Shown one piece after another: positions 17,124 to 26,150 of a stretch of 33,583 bases of DNA. The position numbers and the translations under genes were made by a program. Source of the DNA: Acidobacteria subdivision 2 bacterium RH1 MAG20 (GTDB lineage: Bacteria; Acidobacteriota; Terriglobia; Terriglobales; Acidobacteriaceae). The notes under the pieces are model-generated. The model made no database searches and was not told where the DNA came from. It saw nothing but the letters and a program-made list of their open reading frames with translations. The stretch lies in assembly GCA_002197545.1 (NCBI GenBank), contig NFUO01000139.1, positions 1 through 33,583 of the forward strand. Direction: 5' to 3'. Position 1 is the first letter of the stretch. Each line of letters starts with the position of its first letter.

Positions 17124-17444
17124 ATGAAGATGAAGCTCGACGTCGATCTGGCAACGGAAGCCAAAGCCCTCGTTGTTCTGGCCTTTCGCAATGGCCCGAT
17201 CGAAGACCTGCACGCGGGAAAGCCCTGCGCGGTCTGCAGCGGCAGGCCGGAGGTCTCCCATATCTCCGACGAGGAGATGAAGGTTGTGATGAAGTCAGCG
17301 GTCGATGCACTGTACCGCCTCCTATGGCAGCGGGATTACGAACCCGCCGCCTACAACGAAGCGCTGGCGTTCGGACGCCGCAACACCATCCACTGGGATG
17401 ATCCTGAACTCAAGAAGCCGAGGAGAGGGTCACGCCCGAAGTGA
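17124..17444 (+). CDS. Conserved small protein of the PRTRC region, function unknown
   Basis: 106 residues from ATG 17124, chosen because GGAG lies 7 bases upstream. A CAVCSGRPEVSHISDEEM segment lies in the middle, with a CxxC pair, and a basic PRRGSRPK tail at the end. A central segment of alternating hydrophobics (VVMKSAVDALYRLLW) is probably a helix. Before the transposon arrived, the gene lay about 70 bp after thiF and was probably cotranscribed with it. No known family recognised. Confidence 0.6.
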   Translation: MKMKLDVDLATEAKALVVLAFRNGPIEDLHAGKPCAVCSGRPEVSHISDEEMKVVMKSAVDALYRLLWQRDYEPAAYNEALAFGRRNTIHWDDPELKKPRRGSRPK

Positions 17445-17466
17445 CCAACCCCATCAGGAGAAACCC

Positions 17467-17997
17467 ATGTTCAAGGAGCTTGCCCCTTACCTGCGGCAGC
17501 GCGCAGTCCTGCTGACCGTAACACGCCTCGAAGACGATCAGATCAGCGTCAACATCATCCCGAAAAAGCTGCAGGATGGAGAGAATACCGCGCTGACAAC
17601 GCCCTTCAAGCTCACCGGTACGGCCGAAGAGCTTGACCGGGACCTGCCATCTTCCATCGTCGACTTCGTCGCCTCTCATCTGCAACTCAAGAGCACGCTC
17701 GACAGAGCGAAGGCCGAGATGGACGCAGCCGGTAAAGCCGCACAGGCCGAAGCGCGTGCAAAGAAGATTCCCGCGAAGAAGGAGCAGCCGAAGTCGGAGC
17801 TAGAGAAGCCGGCTGTTGCTCCGAAGCCAGTTGAGGTTGGCAAGCCGGAACCGCCGAAGACCTTCAGTCTCTTCGATACTCCTGTCGCTGAAACCCCGGT
17901 TGCAGAAGAAGTGGATGAGGAAGAAGAGATTCTCGCCGAAGCCGCCGAAGACGAGCAGGCTGACCCAGGCGACGAGGAATTGGACGAGGCCGCTTAG
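17467..17997 (+). CDS. PRTRC system protein E
   Basis: 176 residues. The N-terminal half matches PRTRC protein E: MFKELAPYLRQRAVLLTVT at the start, IIPKKLQDGENTALTTPF, a GTAEELDRDLP motif and a final SHLQLKSTLDRAKAEMDAA helix. A Lys/Ala/Pro-rich linker then leads to a very acidic tail (EEVDEEEEILAEAAEDE). SD AGGAG precedes the ATG. Function unknown in all members I know. The gene is now cut off from proteins C, F, B and ThiF by the transposon. Confidence 0.85.
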   Translation: MFKELAPYLRQRAVLLTVTRLEDDQISVNIIPKKLQDGENTALTTPFKLTGTAEELDRDLPSSIVDFVASHLQLKSTLDRAKAEMDAAGKAAQAEARAKKIPAKKEQPKSELEKPAVAPKPVEVGKPEPPKTFSLFDTPVAETPVAEEVDEEEEILAEAAEDEQADPGDEELDEAA

Positions 17998-18005
17998 AGC
18001 GGCCT
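17987..18005 (+). terminator. GC-rich hairpin at the PRTRC E stop codon
   Basis: AGGCCGC pairs with GCGGCCT around a TTAGA loop containing the TAG stop. There is no T-tract, so it is more likely an mRNA-stabilising or weak terminator structure than a full terminator. Confidence 0.45.
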
Positions 18006-18072
18006 TAGCTCCCTTCGAATTGATCGAATAACAGTCAACTTGAACAGAGAAAGAAAACAGGAAGGAGATTTT

Positions 18073-18483
18073 ATGGCGAACTGGTACGGGAGCTCTCGCA
18101 GCAACTATTTCCGTGTGAAGGATTGCGATGCTTTCCTTCAATGGGTTGAAAGGCGCGGGCTTGGTTTATTCAAGAACACCGAGGATGCAACTCTCTTTGC
18201 GATTCACAGTGGAGACAGTACGGATGGGGGATCGTGGCCGAGCTACGACCTGGAAGCCGACACAGAAATCGACCTAGTAGCGGAACTCGCCCAGCATCTC
18301 CAAAAAGGGGAAGTCGCCGTCCTGATGGAGATTGGTGCCGAGAAGCTGCGGTATCTGACCGGCATAGCCATCGCGGTCAACCACAAAGGCCGCGCGGCGG
18401 TAGTCTCACTGGACGATGTCTACCACAAGGCAGCACGCACCTTTCGCGTTCAAGAGAGCAAGATCACCCAGGCCGCGTATTGA
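18073..18483 (+). CDS. Conserved plasmid/ICE protein of unknown function
   Basis: 136 residues starting MANWYGSSRSNYFRVKD, with the strong SD AAGGAGA six bases before the ATG. SNYFRVKDCDAFLQWVERRG and a later LMEIGAEKLRYLTGIAIAVN segment (near residues 82-101) suggest a small alpha/beta domain repeated loosely in two halves. Similar short proteins are common beside PRTRC genes, but I know of no assigned role. No catalytic motif, signal peptide or membrane segment is visible. Confidence 0.65.
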   Translation: MANWYGSSRSNYFRVKDCDAFLQWVERRGLGLFKNTEDATLFAIHSGDSTDGGSWPSYDLEADTEIDLVAELAQHLQKGEVAVLMEIGAEKLRYLTGIAIAVNHKGRAAVVSLDDVYHKAARTFRVQESKITQAAY

Positions 18484-18524
18484 GCGACGACTTCGTCAAT
18501 CGCCCGCGCCTCTGATTCAAAGCA

Positions 18525-18555
18525 AATTAGGGCAATAATTATCCTGACTCCACCA
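18525..18555. repeat. Left arm of a 31-bp imperfect inverted repeat around a DUF3800 gene
   Basis: The arm contains AATTAGGGCAATAATTATC followed by CTGACTCCACCA. Its reverse complement recurs at 19443-19473 with 27 of 31 positions identical. The sequence AAGC lies just outside both arms, offset by one base on the left. It lies 43 bp upstream of the DUF3800 start. Confidence 0.65.
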
Positions 18556-18598
18556 TGCCGGGAGCGGATGATGGAAATATTTCGAGCGAGGTACTTCT

Positions 18599-19459
18599 AT
18601 GGTGCTGTGGGGACATATTGACGACAGCGGAGATGGTAAAGACATACTCACGCTTTCCTGTCTTATCGCCGACAGTCCCGCATGGTACTACCTTGGCCTT
18701 GAATGGGAAGAGTTCATAGCAAAGAAAAACAGCGAACTTGTGGCGACAGGACGCAAACCTATCACACGGTTTCATGCCGCAGATTGCAGTAGCCGACTCG
18801 GTGAGTTCAAAGGCTGGACAACAAATGAAGACCAGATTCCGTTCATGCAGGGGTTGCTATCCATGATGGAAAGGTATCGCTTCGACGTTGTGGGCTTTAC
18901 GATAGACCTCAAAGAACTCGCGAAATATGTTCCCGTCTCAAAACCCAGCCCGAGGGCTTTTGCTTATGTGCTGTTGCTTCATTACATGATGACCGGTATA
19001 GCGGATGGAAGTTTAAAGAACAATAGGGACGCCATTATCGGCCTCATCCATGACCGAAGTGAGTATGACTCCGTGTTACTGGATGCTTTCAATATCCTTG
19101 CCAAAAATGAGAGCTACTTCTCGGCTGCCAAGCGATTTTGCTCAATAGCCCCGATGAGTTGGGAGCAATGTATACCTCTCCAACAAGCTGATCTGCTGGC
19201 ATATGAGAATTACAAAGAGAGCCGTCGCAGTGTTTCGCTGCGCGACCGCCGTAAGAGCCTGGATTGGATTCTGGAACGGGGACAACTGGGCGGTTTCCTA
19301 AAGGGATTCAACGATGAGGCCTTGACCGATGTCGCCAAATGGTTCGATGACCTTGATGCACGGATACGGGAAAGTTTTCTTCGGGCGGCGCGTATCCCTA
19401 TCAGTCCGAGGAAGTCAAAAAGATCTGAATCCGATTGCCGAGTGGTGGAATCAAGGTAA
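18599..19459 (+). CDS. DUF3800 protein (RNase H-like fold) in an inverted-repeat cassette
   Basis: 286 residues with the DUF3800 signatures: IDDSGDG at residues 7-13, FHAADC at 58-63, and the C-terminal QQADLLAYENY motif. The spaced Asp residues are thought to form a metal site in an RNase H-like fold; cellular role unestablished, with links to mobile and defence loci. SD GAGG precedes ATG 18599. The ORF is visibly A+T-richer than the PRTRC genes, suggesting transfer. Its last bases overlap the right arm of the flanking inverted repeat, so gene and repeats seem to have moved together. Confidence 0.75.
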   Translation: MVLWGHIDDSGDGKDILTLSCLIADSPAWYYLGLEWEEFIAKKNSELVATGRKPITRFHAADCSSRLGEFKGWTTNEDQIPFMQGLLSMMERYRFDVVGFTIDLKELAKYVPVSKPSPRAFAYVLLLHYMMTGIADGSLKNNRDAIIGLIHDRSEYDSVLLDAFNILAKNESYFSAAKRFCSIAPMSWEQCIPLQQADLLAYENYKESRRSVSLRDRRKSLDWILERGQLGGFLKGFNDEALTDVAKWFDDLDARIRESFLRAARIPISPRKSKRSESDCRVVESR

Positions 19460-19473
19460 TTATTGCCCGAATT
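19443..19473. repeat. Right arm of the 31-bp inverted repeat
   Basis: Reverse complement of the arm at 18525-18555, with 27 of 31 identical bases. It overlaps the last codons and stop of the DUF3800 gene. Confidence 0.65.
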
Positions 19474-19491
19474 AAGCTGTTGGATGATTTT

Positions 19492-19516
19492 GATTATCAT
19501 GATTTATGTGATAATC
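19492..19516. promoter_or_regulatory. Palindromic operator candidate upstream of the toxin-antitoxin genes
   Basis: GATTATCA (19492-19499) and TGATAATC (19509-19516) are exact reverse complements with a 9-bp spacer, 33 bp before the antitoxin ATG. Antitoxins usually repress their own operon by binding such sites. Confidence 0.55.
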
Positions 19517-19548
19517 TAAATACTCAAGCTGGCTCAGGGGTGCTCTCT

Positions 19549-20217
19549 ATGTCCAATGTCAAGCAAATTCAGCAGGTTACGCCGCTGGTGATGAGCGGAA
19601 CCGGGCTCGATGTCATTGAGTTGCTGCACAAGTCGCCGAACCGGCGGACCGTCGCGGTGAGTTTCGCGGACGACGAGCAGGTGGCTGCGGCGGAAAGTGT
19701 CTTTCAGCGCGTCGCCGAGTTTCTGCCACAGCTCATTGAGCAGCGGCAGGAGGGCACCCTCAAGAAATTTGTCAGCATCTTCTTGACGGATGTTGCGCCT
19801 TCGAAGGCGGCGCGAGAGCAAGCTCGTATGCTCATCGACGCCCAAACGGCGATCCTCAACAGCGGTGATTTTCTCCCTGCAAGCGAGGTAGCGAAGCTCG
19901 CCGGTTTCAGCGCGAGCAATCCGAGTGTGCAGCCGAATAAATGGAAGCGCAATCGGGACATCTTCGCGATCCAGCATGGGAGAGACGACTACTTCCCGTT
20001 GTATGCGCTGAATCCGGATGACCACCGCCCCCGCAAACACATGGCGGAGATCCTCCGCATATTCGGCGATGCGAAGGATGGCTGGGGACTGGCCTTCTGG
20101 TTTGCGGCGCTGAACAGCTTCCTCGACGATGAGCGCCCGCAGGACGTGTTGGCGGTCGATCCAGATCGTGTGATCGCAGCGGCGAAGGACGAGATGGCCG
20201 GAGTGAAGCATGGCTAA
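19549..20217 (+). CDS. Antitoxin-like protein paired with a RES toxin
   Basis: 222 residues. The middle has an LPASEVAKLAGFSASNPSVQPNK-like helical stretch (LPASEVAKLAGFSA near residues 104-117) that could bind DNA. The C-terminus, WFAALNSFLDDERPQDVLAV, followed by a short DPDRVIAAAKDE helix, resembles the MbcA/ParS/Xre toxin-binding domain (Pro-x-Asp-Leu/Val-Leu then Asp-Pro). This region would cover the toxin active site. Its stop overlaps the toxin start by 8 bp. Longer than typical Xre antitoxins, with a divergent N-terminal domain, so the class is inferred mainly from pairing with RES. Confidence 0.7.
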   Translation: MSNVKQIQQVTPLVMSGTGLDVIELLHKSPNRRTVAVSFADDEQVAAAESVFQRVAEFLPQLIEQRQEGTLKKFVSIFLTDVAPSKAAREQARMLIDAQTAILNSGDFLPASEVAKLAGFSASNPSVQPNKWKRNRDIFAIQHGRDDYFPLYALNPDDHRPRKHMAEILRIFGDAKDGWGLAFWFAALNSFLDDERPQDVLAVDPDRVIAAAKDEMAGVKHG

Positions 20218-20857
20218 ACCGGCGCCGGGTACGGCGCCGACTGCTGGATCGCTCGACGCCAAATTGATGTCGTGGGGTGCGGGCGAGATCATGTATCGCG
20301 TACACGATGCCGTGTACGCGGTTGATTCGTTCAGCCCAAGCTCGCTTGGTAACGCTCGTTTCAGTCCACTCCGCGATTCGTCCGGGCAGGTAATCCCGAC
20401 ACTGTATGCGGCCACCAGCCCGCAAGGCGCGCTGATGGAGACCATCTTTCATGATGTCCCCTACAAGCCCGGTTTCAAGAGGGTCTCGGTAAGCAGGCTG
20501 GAAGGCAAACTCTCTTCCACACTGGTCTTCCCGTCGGATTTTCAGCTCATCGACCTCGGCAAGATTGGTTTGCGCCGACTGGGCGTTCACCCTCACGACC
20601 TCATCGATACGACGAAGGCACACTATCCGGAAACGAGGAAGTGGGCGGAGTCGCTATATGCCGCATACCCCCAAGCGCAAGGCCTGATCTGGCCCAGCCG
20701 GCAGGATGATCGTGCGCGGGCGGTCGTTCTCTTTGGAACTCGAGTCGGAGCCTCCGAGCTTCGTCCTGCCGGGATCTCCATTCCTTTGATGGAGAATGGC
20801 GTTGTCCATGAAGTTGCAAAGGCGCTGGCGACTGATCTGAAAGTCTTGATCGAGTAA
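20210..20857 (+). CDS. RES-domain toxin (probable NAD+-degrading)
   Basis: 215-residue RES protein. Key polar residues are visible in order: R30 (MYRVHD), R50 in GNARFSPL, Y66 in LYAATSPQGALMET with E77, and the late GLIWPSRQDDRARAVVLF box. RES toxins such as MbcT deplete NAD+ (phosphorolysis or hydrolysis) and arrest or kill the cell when free of antitoxin. The gene overlaps the antitoxin, as expected for a type II pair. On a plasmid or integrative element, such a pair would favour retention of the element. Confidence 0.85.
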   Translation: MAKPAPGTAPTAGSLDAKLMSWGAGEIMYRVHDAVYAVDSFSPSSLGNARFSPLRDSSGQVIPTLYAATSPQGALMETIFHDVPYKPGFKRVSVSRLEGKLSSTLVFPSDFQLIDLGKIGLRRLGVHPHDLIDTTKAHYPETRKWAESLYAAYPQAQGLIWPSRQDDRARAVVLFGTRVGASELRPAGISIPLMENGVVHEVAKALATDLKVLIE

Positions 20858-21262
20858 GCCTGCATGACAGCCCTAGCCTTATCACCTTTAGCAAGTAGAT
20901 CCATGTAAACGTTCCCTCTCACGGACATGATTTTCAGATTCTCTTGGGCATCGGGGCAGAGCACTCCAACTAAAGGAGAAATCTATCTCGTCGGTGACAG
21001 CTACTCGCCAGGTCACGACATATCGGTACCGATCACTTCCTCGACGAGTGCTTTAGCGATTTAGCAACAATCAGCCACGCCCGCGTAACAAATCTGACGA
21101 CACTTGACCGTGACACATTTCTTCAGGCCAATGCTGCGTCGTAAATACTGCTTGAGCTGACACGGGGGATTAGGTATAGTTCGCTTCGATCTCAATTAGC
21201 AATAAATCTGCTGCGCTTTGGGCCTCTTGTTCCAGAAGGACGTTCTCTGTGGAGGTAAACCA
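20858..21262. other. Intergenic stretch with a possible decayed reading frame
   Basis: No complete gene. A 48-codon open stretch without a start (20998-21144) reads protein-like near its end (NLTTLDRDTFLQAN) and might be a decayed fragment, but I cannot assign it. The strong SD GGAGG for the next gene lies at 21251-21255. Confidence 0.35.
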
Positions 21263-22554
21263 ATGGTCATAGGCAGAATCTCCGTACATAAGCACGCCAT
21301 GTTGGCACTCTTGTCTCTGGTTGTGATGTATGGCAGCGCGGTGGCATGTGAAGGTCAATGTGAGGCAAGGCGAGAGTTCGGACCATACCATCCAGCCGCA
21401 GGATCCGCTTCCATTCTAGGGAATCCCCTCAGCACCCCGGGGAGTACGGCGGCACTGAAAATCGTGACAATGGGTGATTCCGTTGTCTGGGGTAACGGCA
21501 ATTTGCCTCAAAACAAGTTCTCAATCAAGGTAGCGCAGCACATAGCAGATGCTACTGGGCGTGACGTGTTAGTCGTGACCTACGCGCACTCGGGAGCCCG
21601 ACTGAAAGTATACGAGGATGATTCTTTCGTTCCGATTGTGGATGGTGCGAGTCAGCCAGACCTGAACTCGCAACGACCAACCACGACGGAGCAGTCAGCC
21701 TGTGCAGCCGAAAAAGATAAGGACGCAGAGATTGTGCTGCTGGATGGATGCATCAATGAGGTCGGCGCGACGGACATCGCGCTACCATTTCCGCTGAGCT
21801 GGACTAAGGAAAAGGAGATCCGCCAGCGAGCTTATATGGGTTGCTCGAAGCCGATGAGGGAGTTGTTGAGCGACGTATCCCAGGTTTTTTCGAACGCAAC
21901 AATTGTGGTGCTGAACTACTACCAGGTCGTCACATCCGACAGCAACCTTCTTAAAGCGCCTGTGCCCGGTGCCCCTGCGGAGTCGGTACAGAATGGTTCT
22001 TCGGCGGCCGCTGTGAATGAACTCGAGGAAGAACGAAAAAGGTTGTTGTCAATGTCTCCAGAGGGGCATAAGCAACTGGAGCAGAAGAACTACGCCCTTG
22101 GGCTTCAATCGTGGCAGAAGAATTCTAAGGCATTTCTTGATACGTCGATGGGGTGTTTCACCTGGGCTGTGGCAACCGTCAACGGGCAAAGGGTCCCGAT
22201 CTCCCAGCGGTGCCACCAGCTAACTTGGCGTGCCCAACCGCTGTTCTGCCACCACCGCAACGAGCGACCCCGACTGTTCGACTTTTCCTGGTAACACTAG
22301 AGAACAGGCCGGAGTTTGGCTATGGCGCTCCCGGAACGCATGAATGGCGTCTGCAAGTACCGCCAATAGAGAGTCGTATTGACGATATGTACGCCATACG
22401 GGCACAGCTATGCGACAAATTGTACCCGCAAGGGGGTGCCAAACAAGAGGGGTGCAAGATAAATGCAATGGCCCATCCGAACGTGGTTGGAGCGCAGGCA
22501 TACACCCAACAGATCAACAGCGTGCTGGATAAGGCATGGAGCTTATCTCACTAA
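21263..22554 (+). pseudogene. SGNH/GDSL-like hydrolase gene with a frameshift
   Basis: ATG 21263 follows GGAGG at ideal spacing. The product begins with a signal peptide (hydrophobic LALLSLVVMYGSAVA). Block I GDS lies at residues 71-73 (TMGDSVVWGNG), a DGCINE stretch takes the place of the GxND block, and AHPNVVGAQAY carries the C-terminal His block. That last block lies in a different frame. Frame 1 ends at 22294 while homologous-looking sequence (VRLFLVTLENRPEFGYGAPG) continues in the next frame to 22554, so a shift falls at about 22190-22260. Likely a broken secreted esterase/acyl-hydrolase; a sequencing error would also explain it. Confidence 0.6.
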
Positions 22555-22691
22555 TAGGATAAAGGTTTCGTCTTTAATTTATTGCTATCGCTAGTGAGCT
22601 CGGATCGTCTGATTTGGAGCGTTGTAAACGCCCACGTGCCGAGCGGTTGATGGTCAACCCGGACGTGTTTCTCGATGGTTGTTAACAGGCC

Positions 22692-23534
22692 TTAGCTCGT
22701 TTCCACATACTTGAACGCGATCAAGGGGCCGAATCGGTCATTCACAGGCTGTTCCAAGTTTTGCTTGCAGCCGAGATGAAAACGATTGACGGCGGCGGGG
22801 GACATAGCGATACCCGTGAGGATTGCAAGCGGGCCGAAGACAAAGACAACGGAAAAATAGGCGATCTGTTGGAGTGCGTTGTATCCATAGTATCCATTGA
22901 ATTCGGGCGGAAGGTGGAACGTCGCATAGTGTACCCATGTATTCCACGCCTGTAGCAGTACGAGGGACGATTGTGGAACGAGCCGTCGCCACTGCTCCGT
23001 ATCGAACAGCATGATGATGAAGAAGACCCCTGTAAGGATGAAGCCGTAGACGTTGAGAAAGTGCCATGAGCGGGCAATGCCAACGGTATGCCGGTAACCC
23101 GGAGTGGCAACGATGGGCGAGACGTAGCGAGCATCGTCCTTCGCCGTCCAGAGGCGATCCGTCGGCACCTTGATCGGGGTCAAGCAAATCCACTCGCTGC
23201 CTGGCGTGCAGTGATTGTTGAAGTACAGGCGAGGATGATCAGCCAGAATCGAAAGCCCGCTTCGGATTAGCATCATCACAAAAACGAAGTTGAAGAAGTG
23301 ACAGTAGCGCACCCACAACGGAAAGCCGTGCGGGCCGACGAAGTTATTGGGATAGATCTGCGGAACGGGCGGAATATGAGGAAGTCCCACAAAGAGAAAT
23401 TCAATCCATGCCGCGAGTAGAGGCAACAGCACCAATACGGCCGCAGAGATGAGAATCGAGGCCCGAATCCAGATGCGATGACGACGATCAGGGGGATAGT
23501 GAACGGCGGCGTGCGCCGCGTCAAACGAGATCAT
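22692..23534 (-). CDS. Cytochrome b561-like membrane subunit, C-terminus damaged
   Basis: 280 residues with hydrophobic segments near 24-50, 76-97, 155-177 and 222-245, and candidate haem-ligand histidines at H79 and H158. The layout resembles cytochrome b/b6-domain (b561-type) subunits that carry electrons to or from a periplasmic oxidoreductase. Sequence resemblance ends at SPAAVNRF near residue 252; the final part (CKQNLEQPVNDRFGPL) looks unrelated and the expected last membrane segments are missing. GGGGAGG precedes ATG 23534. No oxidoreductase partner lies nearby, so it is probably a non-functional remnant. Confidence 0.6.
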   Translation of the reverse strand: MISFDAAHAAVHYPPDRRHRIWIRASILISAAVLVLLPLLAAWIEFLFVGLPHIPPVPQIYPNNFVGPHGFPLWVRYCHFFNFVFVMMLIRSGLSILADHPRLYFNNHCTPGSEWICLTPIKVPTDRLWTAKDDARYVSPIVATPGYRHTVGIARSWHFLNVYGFILTGVFFIIMLFDTEQWRRLVPQSSLVLLQAWNTWVHYATFHLPPEFNGYYGYNALQQIAYFSVVFVFGPLAILTGIAMSPAAVNRFHLGCKQNLEQPVNDRFGPLIAFKYVETS

Positions 23535-23683
23535 TGCGCTCCTCCCCGAAGACTTTCATTTCCTATACGAGCCCCGCGTTGATCGATCGTTCCGTTCGTC
23601 GAGTGTGATATGCAACTCGGTCATGAAATCGTCAGACTAACGGGCTCGTTGACGAACGGATGTTCCCACTTCGTCGATAACGA

Positions 23684-26092
23684 CTATGACTTCACGGCCC
23701 ACGTCCAGTTGCGTAACTCCGGCGAATCGATCCCGTTCGCATGCGCATAGTTCACGCACTCGATGATCTGGTCCTGCAGCCATTGCTTCGTATGCGCCGC
23801 GGCAGCCTGCAGCTTCGGCACGCGATCAATCACATCAATCGCCAAGTTGAAACGGTCCACCTGGTTCAGAATCGCCAATTCCAGCGGAGTATTGATGTTT
23901 CCTTTTTCCTTGTATCCGCGCACATGAAAGTTGTCGTGGTTCTTTCGCTTGTACGTGAATTTGTGAATCAGTGCGGCGTAGGCATGGAAGTTGAAGATCA
24001 CTGGTTTGTCGGTCGTGAAAAGGCTGTCGAACTCCCGCTCCGATAAGCCATGTGGATGCTCTTGTTCCGGCATCAATCGGAACAGGTCCACGACATTCAC
24101 AAACCGTATCTTCAGATCGGGACACCGCTCACGCAGAATTGTTACCGCAGCGAGCGCCTCCGAGGTTGGAATATCTCCCGCGCACGCCATTACCGCATCC
24201 GGCTCCGAGCCCTCGTCATTGCTCGCAAAATCCCATATTCCGATACCCTTCGTGCAATGATCGATCGCCTGCTGCATCGTCAGATACTGTAGATGCTCCG
24301 CTTTATCCGCGACGATCACGTTGATGTAGTCTGTGCTGCGCAGGCAGTGGTCGGCTACGCTCAGCAAGCAGTTCGCGTCAGGCGGCAGATAAATCCGCGT
24401 CACTTCGGGGCTCTTGTTGGTCACGATGTCGAGAAATCCCGGGTCCTGATGCGTGAAGCCATTGTGGTCCTGCCGCCAGACCAGCGAGGTAATCAGCAGG
24501 TTGATCGAAGAAATCGGCACTCTCCATCGCAACTCTAGCTTCGATTTCTCCAGCCACTTCGCATGCTGGTTGAACATCGAGTCGATAATATGTACGAACG
24601 CCTCATAGCTCGAAAAGAACCCGTGCCGTCCGGTGAGCACATAGCCTTCAAACCAGCCTTCCAGCGTGTGCTCGCTCAACATCTCCATCACGCGGCCTTC
24701 GGTAGAAAGATCGCCGCCGTCCGCGTCCTCTGGCAGCATCTTCGCCATCCACGTCTTGCCGTGGCTACCTTCGTAGATCACCTGCAACTTGTTTGACGCA
24801 GTCTCATCGGGACCAAATACGCGAAAGCTCGTCATGTTCTTCCGCATCACATCACGCAAAAAATGCGCCAGCGTGTCGGTTGACGACAGCAGGATTTTTC
24901 CCGGCTCCTCCACCTTCACCGCATAGTCGCAAAACTCTGGCAGATCGAGCGGTTTGCGCAGCTTGCCCCCATTCGCATGCGGATTCGCCGTAATGCGGCT
25001 GTCGCCCTTCGGCGCCATCTCCTTCAACTCTGCAATCAATGCACCGCTCTCATCGAACAATTCTTCCGGCTTGTAACTCCGCATCCAGGTTTCGACCAGC
25101 TTTAAGTGAACCGGGTTCGTCACCGGATCGAGGATCGGCATCTGATGCGCACGCCACGAGCCCTCCAACTTGTGCCCGTCAATCTCCTTCGGACACGTCC
25201 AGCCCTTCGGTGTCCGCAGAATGATCATCGGCCAACGCGGTCGCTCCACCGGCGTTCCCGGAGCTGCGCTGCGAGCCTTCTGCTGAATCGCGCGAATTTC
25301 CATAATGCAGTGCTCCATCACCGCAGCCATCTTCGGATGCATCACGGCAGGGTCGTCGCCTTCCACCACGTACGGCCGCCACCCATATCCAAGGAACAGA
25401 TTCTGTAATTCCTCCGGAGTGATTCTCGCCAGGATCGTCGGATTGGCAATTTTGTACCCGTTCAAATGCAGGACGGGCAGTACTGCGCCATCGTGCGCTG
25501 GATTCAGAAACTTGTTTGAGTGCCATGATGTCGCCAGCGGTCCGGTCTCCGCCTCACCGTCTCCAACCACTACCGTTGCAATGAGGTCGGGATTGTCGAA
25601 CACCGCGCCAAACCCGTGCGACAAGCTATACCCAAGCTCCCCGCCTTCATGGATCGACCCCGGCGTCTCTGGCGTGCAATGGCTTCCGATCCCACCTGGA
25701 AACGAAAACTGCTTAAAGAACTTCTGCATACCCGCAACGTTCTCGCTCTTGTCCGGATACACCTCCGAATACACGCCTTCCAGGTAGCTATTGGAAAGTG
25801 TTGCCGGCGCTCCATGCCCAGGGCCTGAGATGTAAATCAAATCCAGGTTGTATTTCTTGATCAACCGGTTCAGATGAACCCACACAAACGTCTGCCCCGG
25901 ATCAGACCCCCAATGGCCCAGCAACCGGTGCTTGATGTGATCCGCCTTCAGCGGTTCGCGCAACAGCGGGTTCTCCAGCAGATATAACATGCCGACGCAT
26001 AGGTAGTTGCACGCCCGCCAGTACGCATCCATTTTGCGTTGTTCCTCCGCAGAAAGAATCTCGGTCGAAGGGAGTGTGGCAGTCGTGCTCAT
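23684..26092 (-). CDS. xfp: Xylulose 5-phosphate/fructose 6-phosphate phosphoketolase
   Basis: 802-residue, thiamine diphosphate-dependent phosphoketolase. It splits xylulose 5-phosphate or fructose 6-phosphate with phosphate to give acetyl phosphate plus a triose or tetrose phosphate. Seen in order: GHWGSDPG (59-66), SGPGHGAP (89-96), SFPGGIGSH (130-138), [10 protein letters not shown] (148-157) and the TPP motif GDGEAETGP (177-185). Length matches the family. ATG 26092 was chosen because GAGG lies 7 bases upstream. It starts 58 bp after ackA on the same strand, so acetyl phosphate made here is probably converted to acetate and ATP by its neighbour. Soluble and cytoplasmic. Confidence 0.95.
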   Translation of the reverse strand: MSTTATLPSTEILSAEEQRKMDAYWRACNYLCVGMLYLLENPLLREPLKADHIKHRLLGHWGSDPGQTFVWVHLNRLIKKYNLDLIYISGPGHGAPATLSNSYLEGVYSEVYPDKSENVAGMQKFFKQFSFPGGIGSHCTPETPGSIHEGGELGYSLSHGFGAVFDNPDLIATVVVGDGEAETGPLATSWHSNKFLNPAHDGAVLPVLHLNGYKIANPTILARITPEELQNLFLGYGWRPYVVEGDDPAVMHPKMAAVMEHCIMEIRAIQQKARSAAPGTPVERPRWPMIILRTPKGWTCPKEIDGHKLEGSWRAHQMPILDPVTNPVHLKLVETWMRSYKPEELFDESGALIAELKEMAPKGDSRITANPHANGGKLRKPLDLPEFCDYAVKVEEPGKILLSSTDTLAHFLRDVMRKNMTSFRVFGPDETASNKLQVIYEGSHGKTWMAKMLPEDADGGDLSTEGRVMEMLSEHTLEGWFEGYVLTGRHGFFSSYEAFVHIIDSMFNQHAKWLEKSKLELRWRVPISSINLLITSLVWRQDHNGFTHQDPGFLDIVTNKSPEVTRIYLPPDANCLLSVADHCLRSTDYINVIVADKAEHLQYLTMQQAIDHCTKGIGIWDFASNDEGSEPDAVMACAGDIPTSEALAAVTILRERCPDLKIRFVNVVDLFRLMPEQEHPHGLSEREFDSLFTTDKPVIFNFHAYAALIHKFTYKRKNHDNFHVRGYKEKGNINTPLELAILNQVDRFNLAIDVIDRVPKLQAAAAHTKQWLQDQIIECVNYAHANGIDSPELRNWTWAVKS

Positions 26093-26150
26093 AATTGGAC
26101 CTCGTGCAGTGCCAAATCCTCGGCATTCGGTTGTCGTTCTATGCTTCCGC

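Noticed and set aside
20998..21144. 48-codon stretch ending TLDRDTFLQANAAS, possibly a PIN-toxin fragment
   Set aside because: No start codon and only a weak resemblance; a fragment call would be guesswork.
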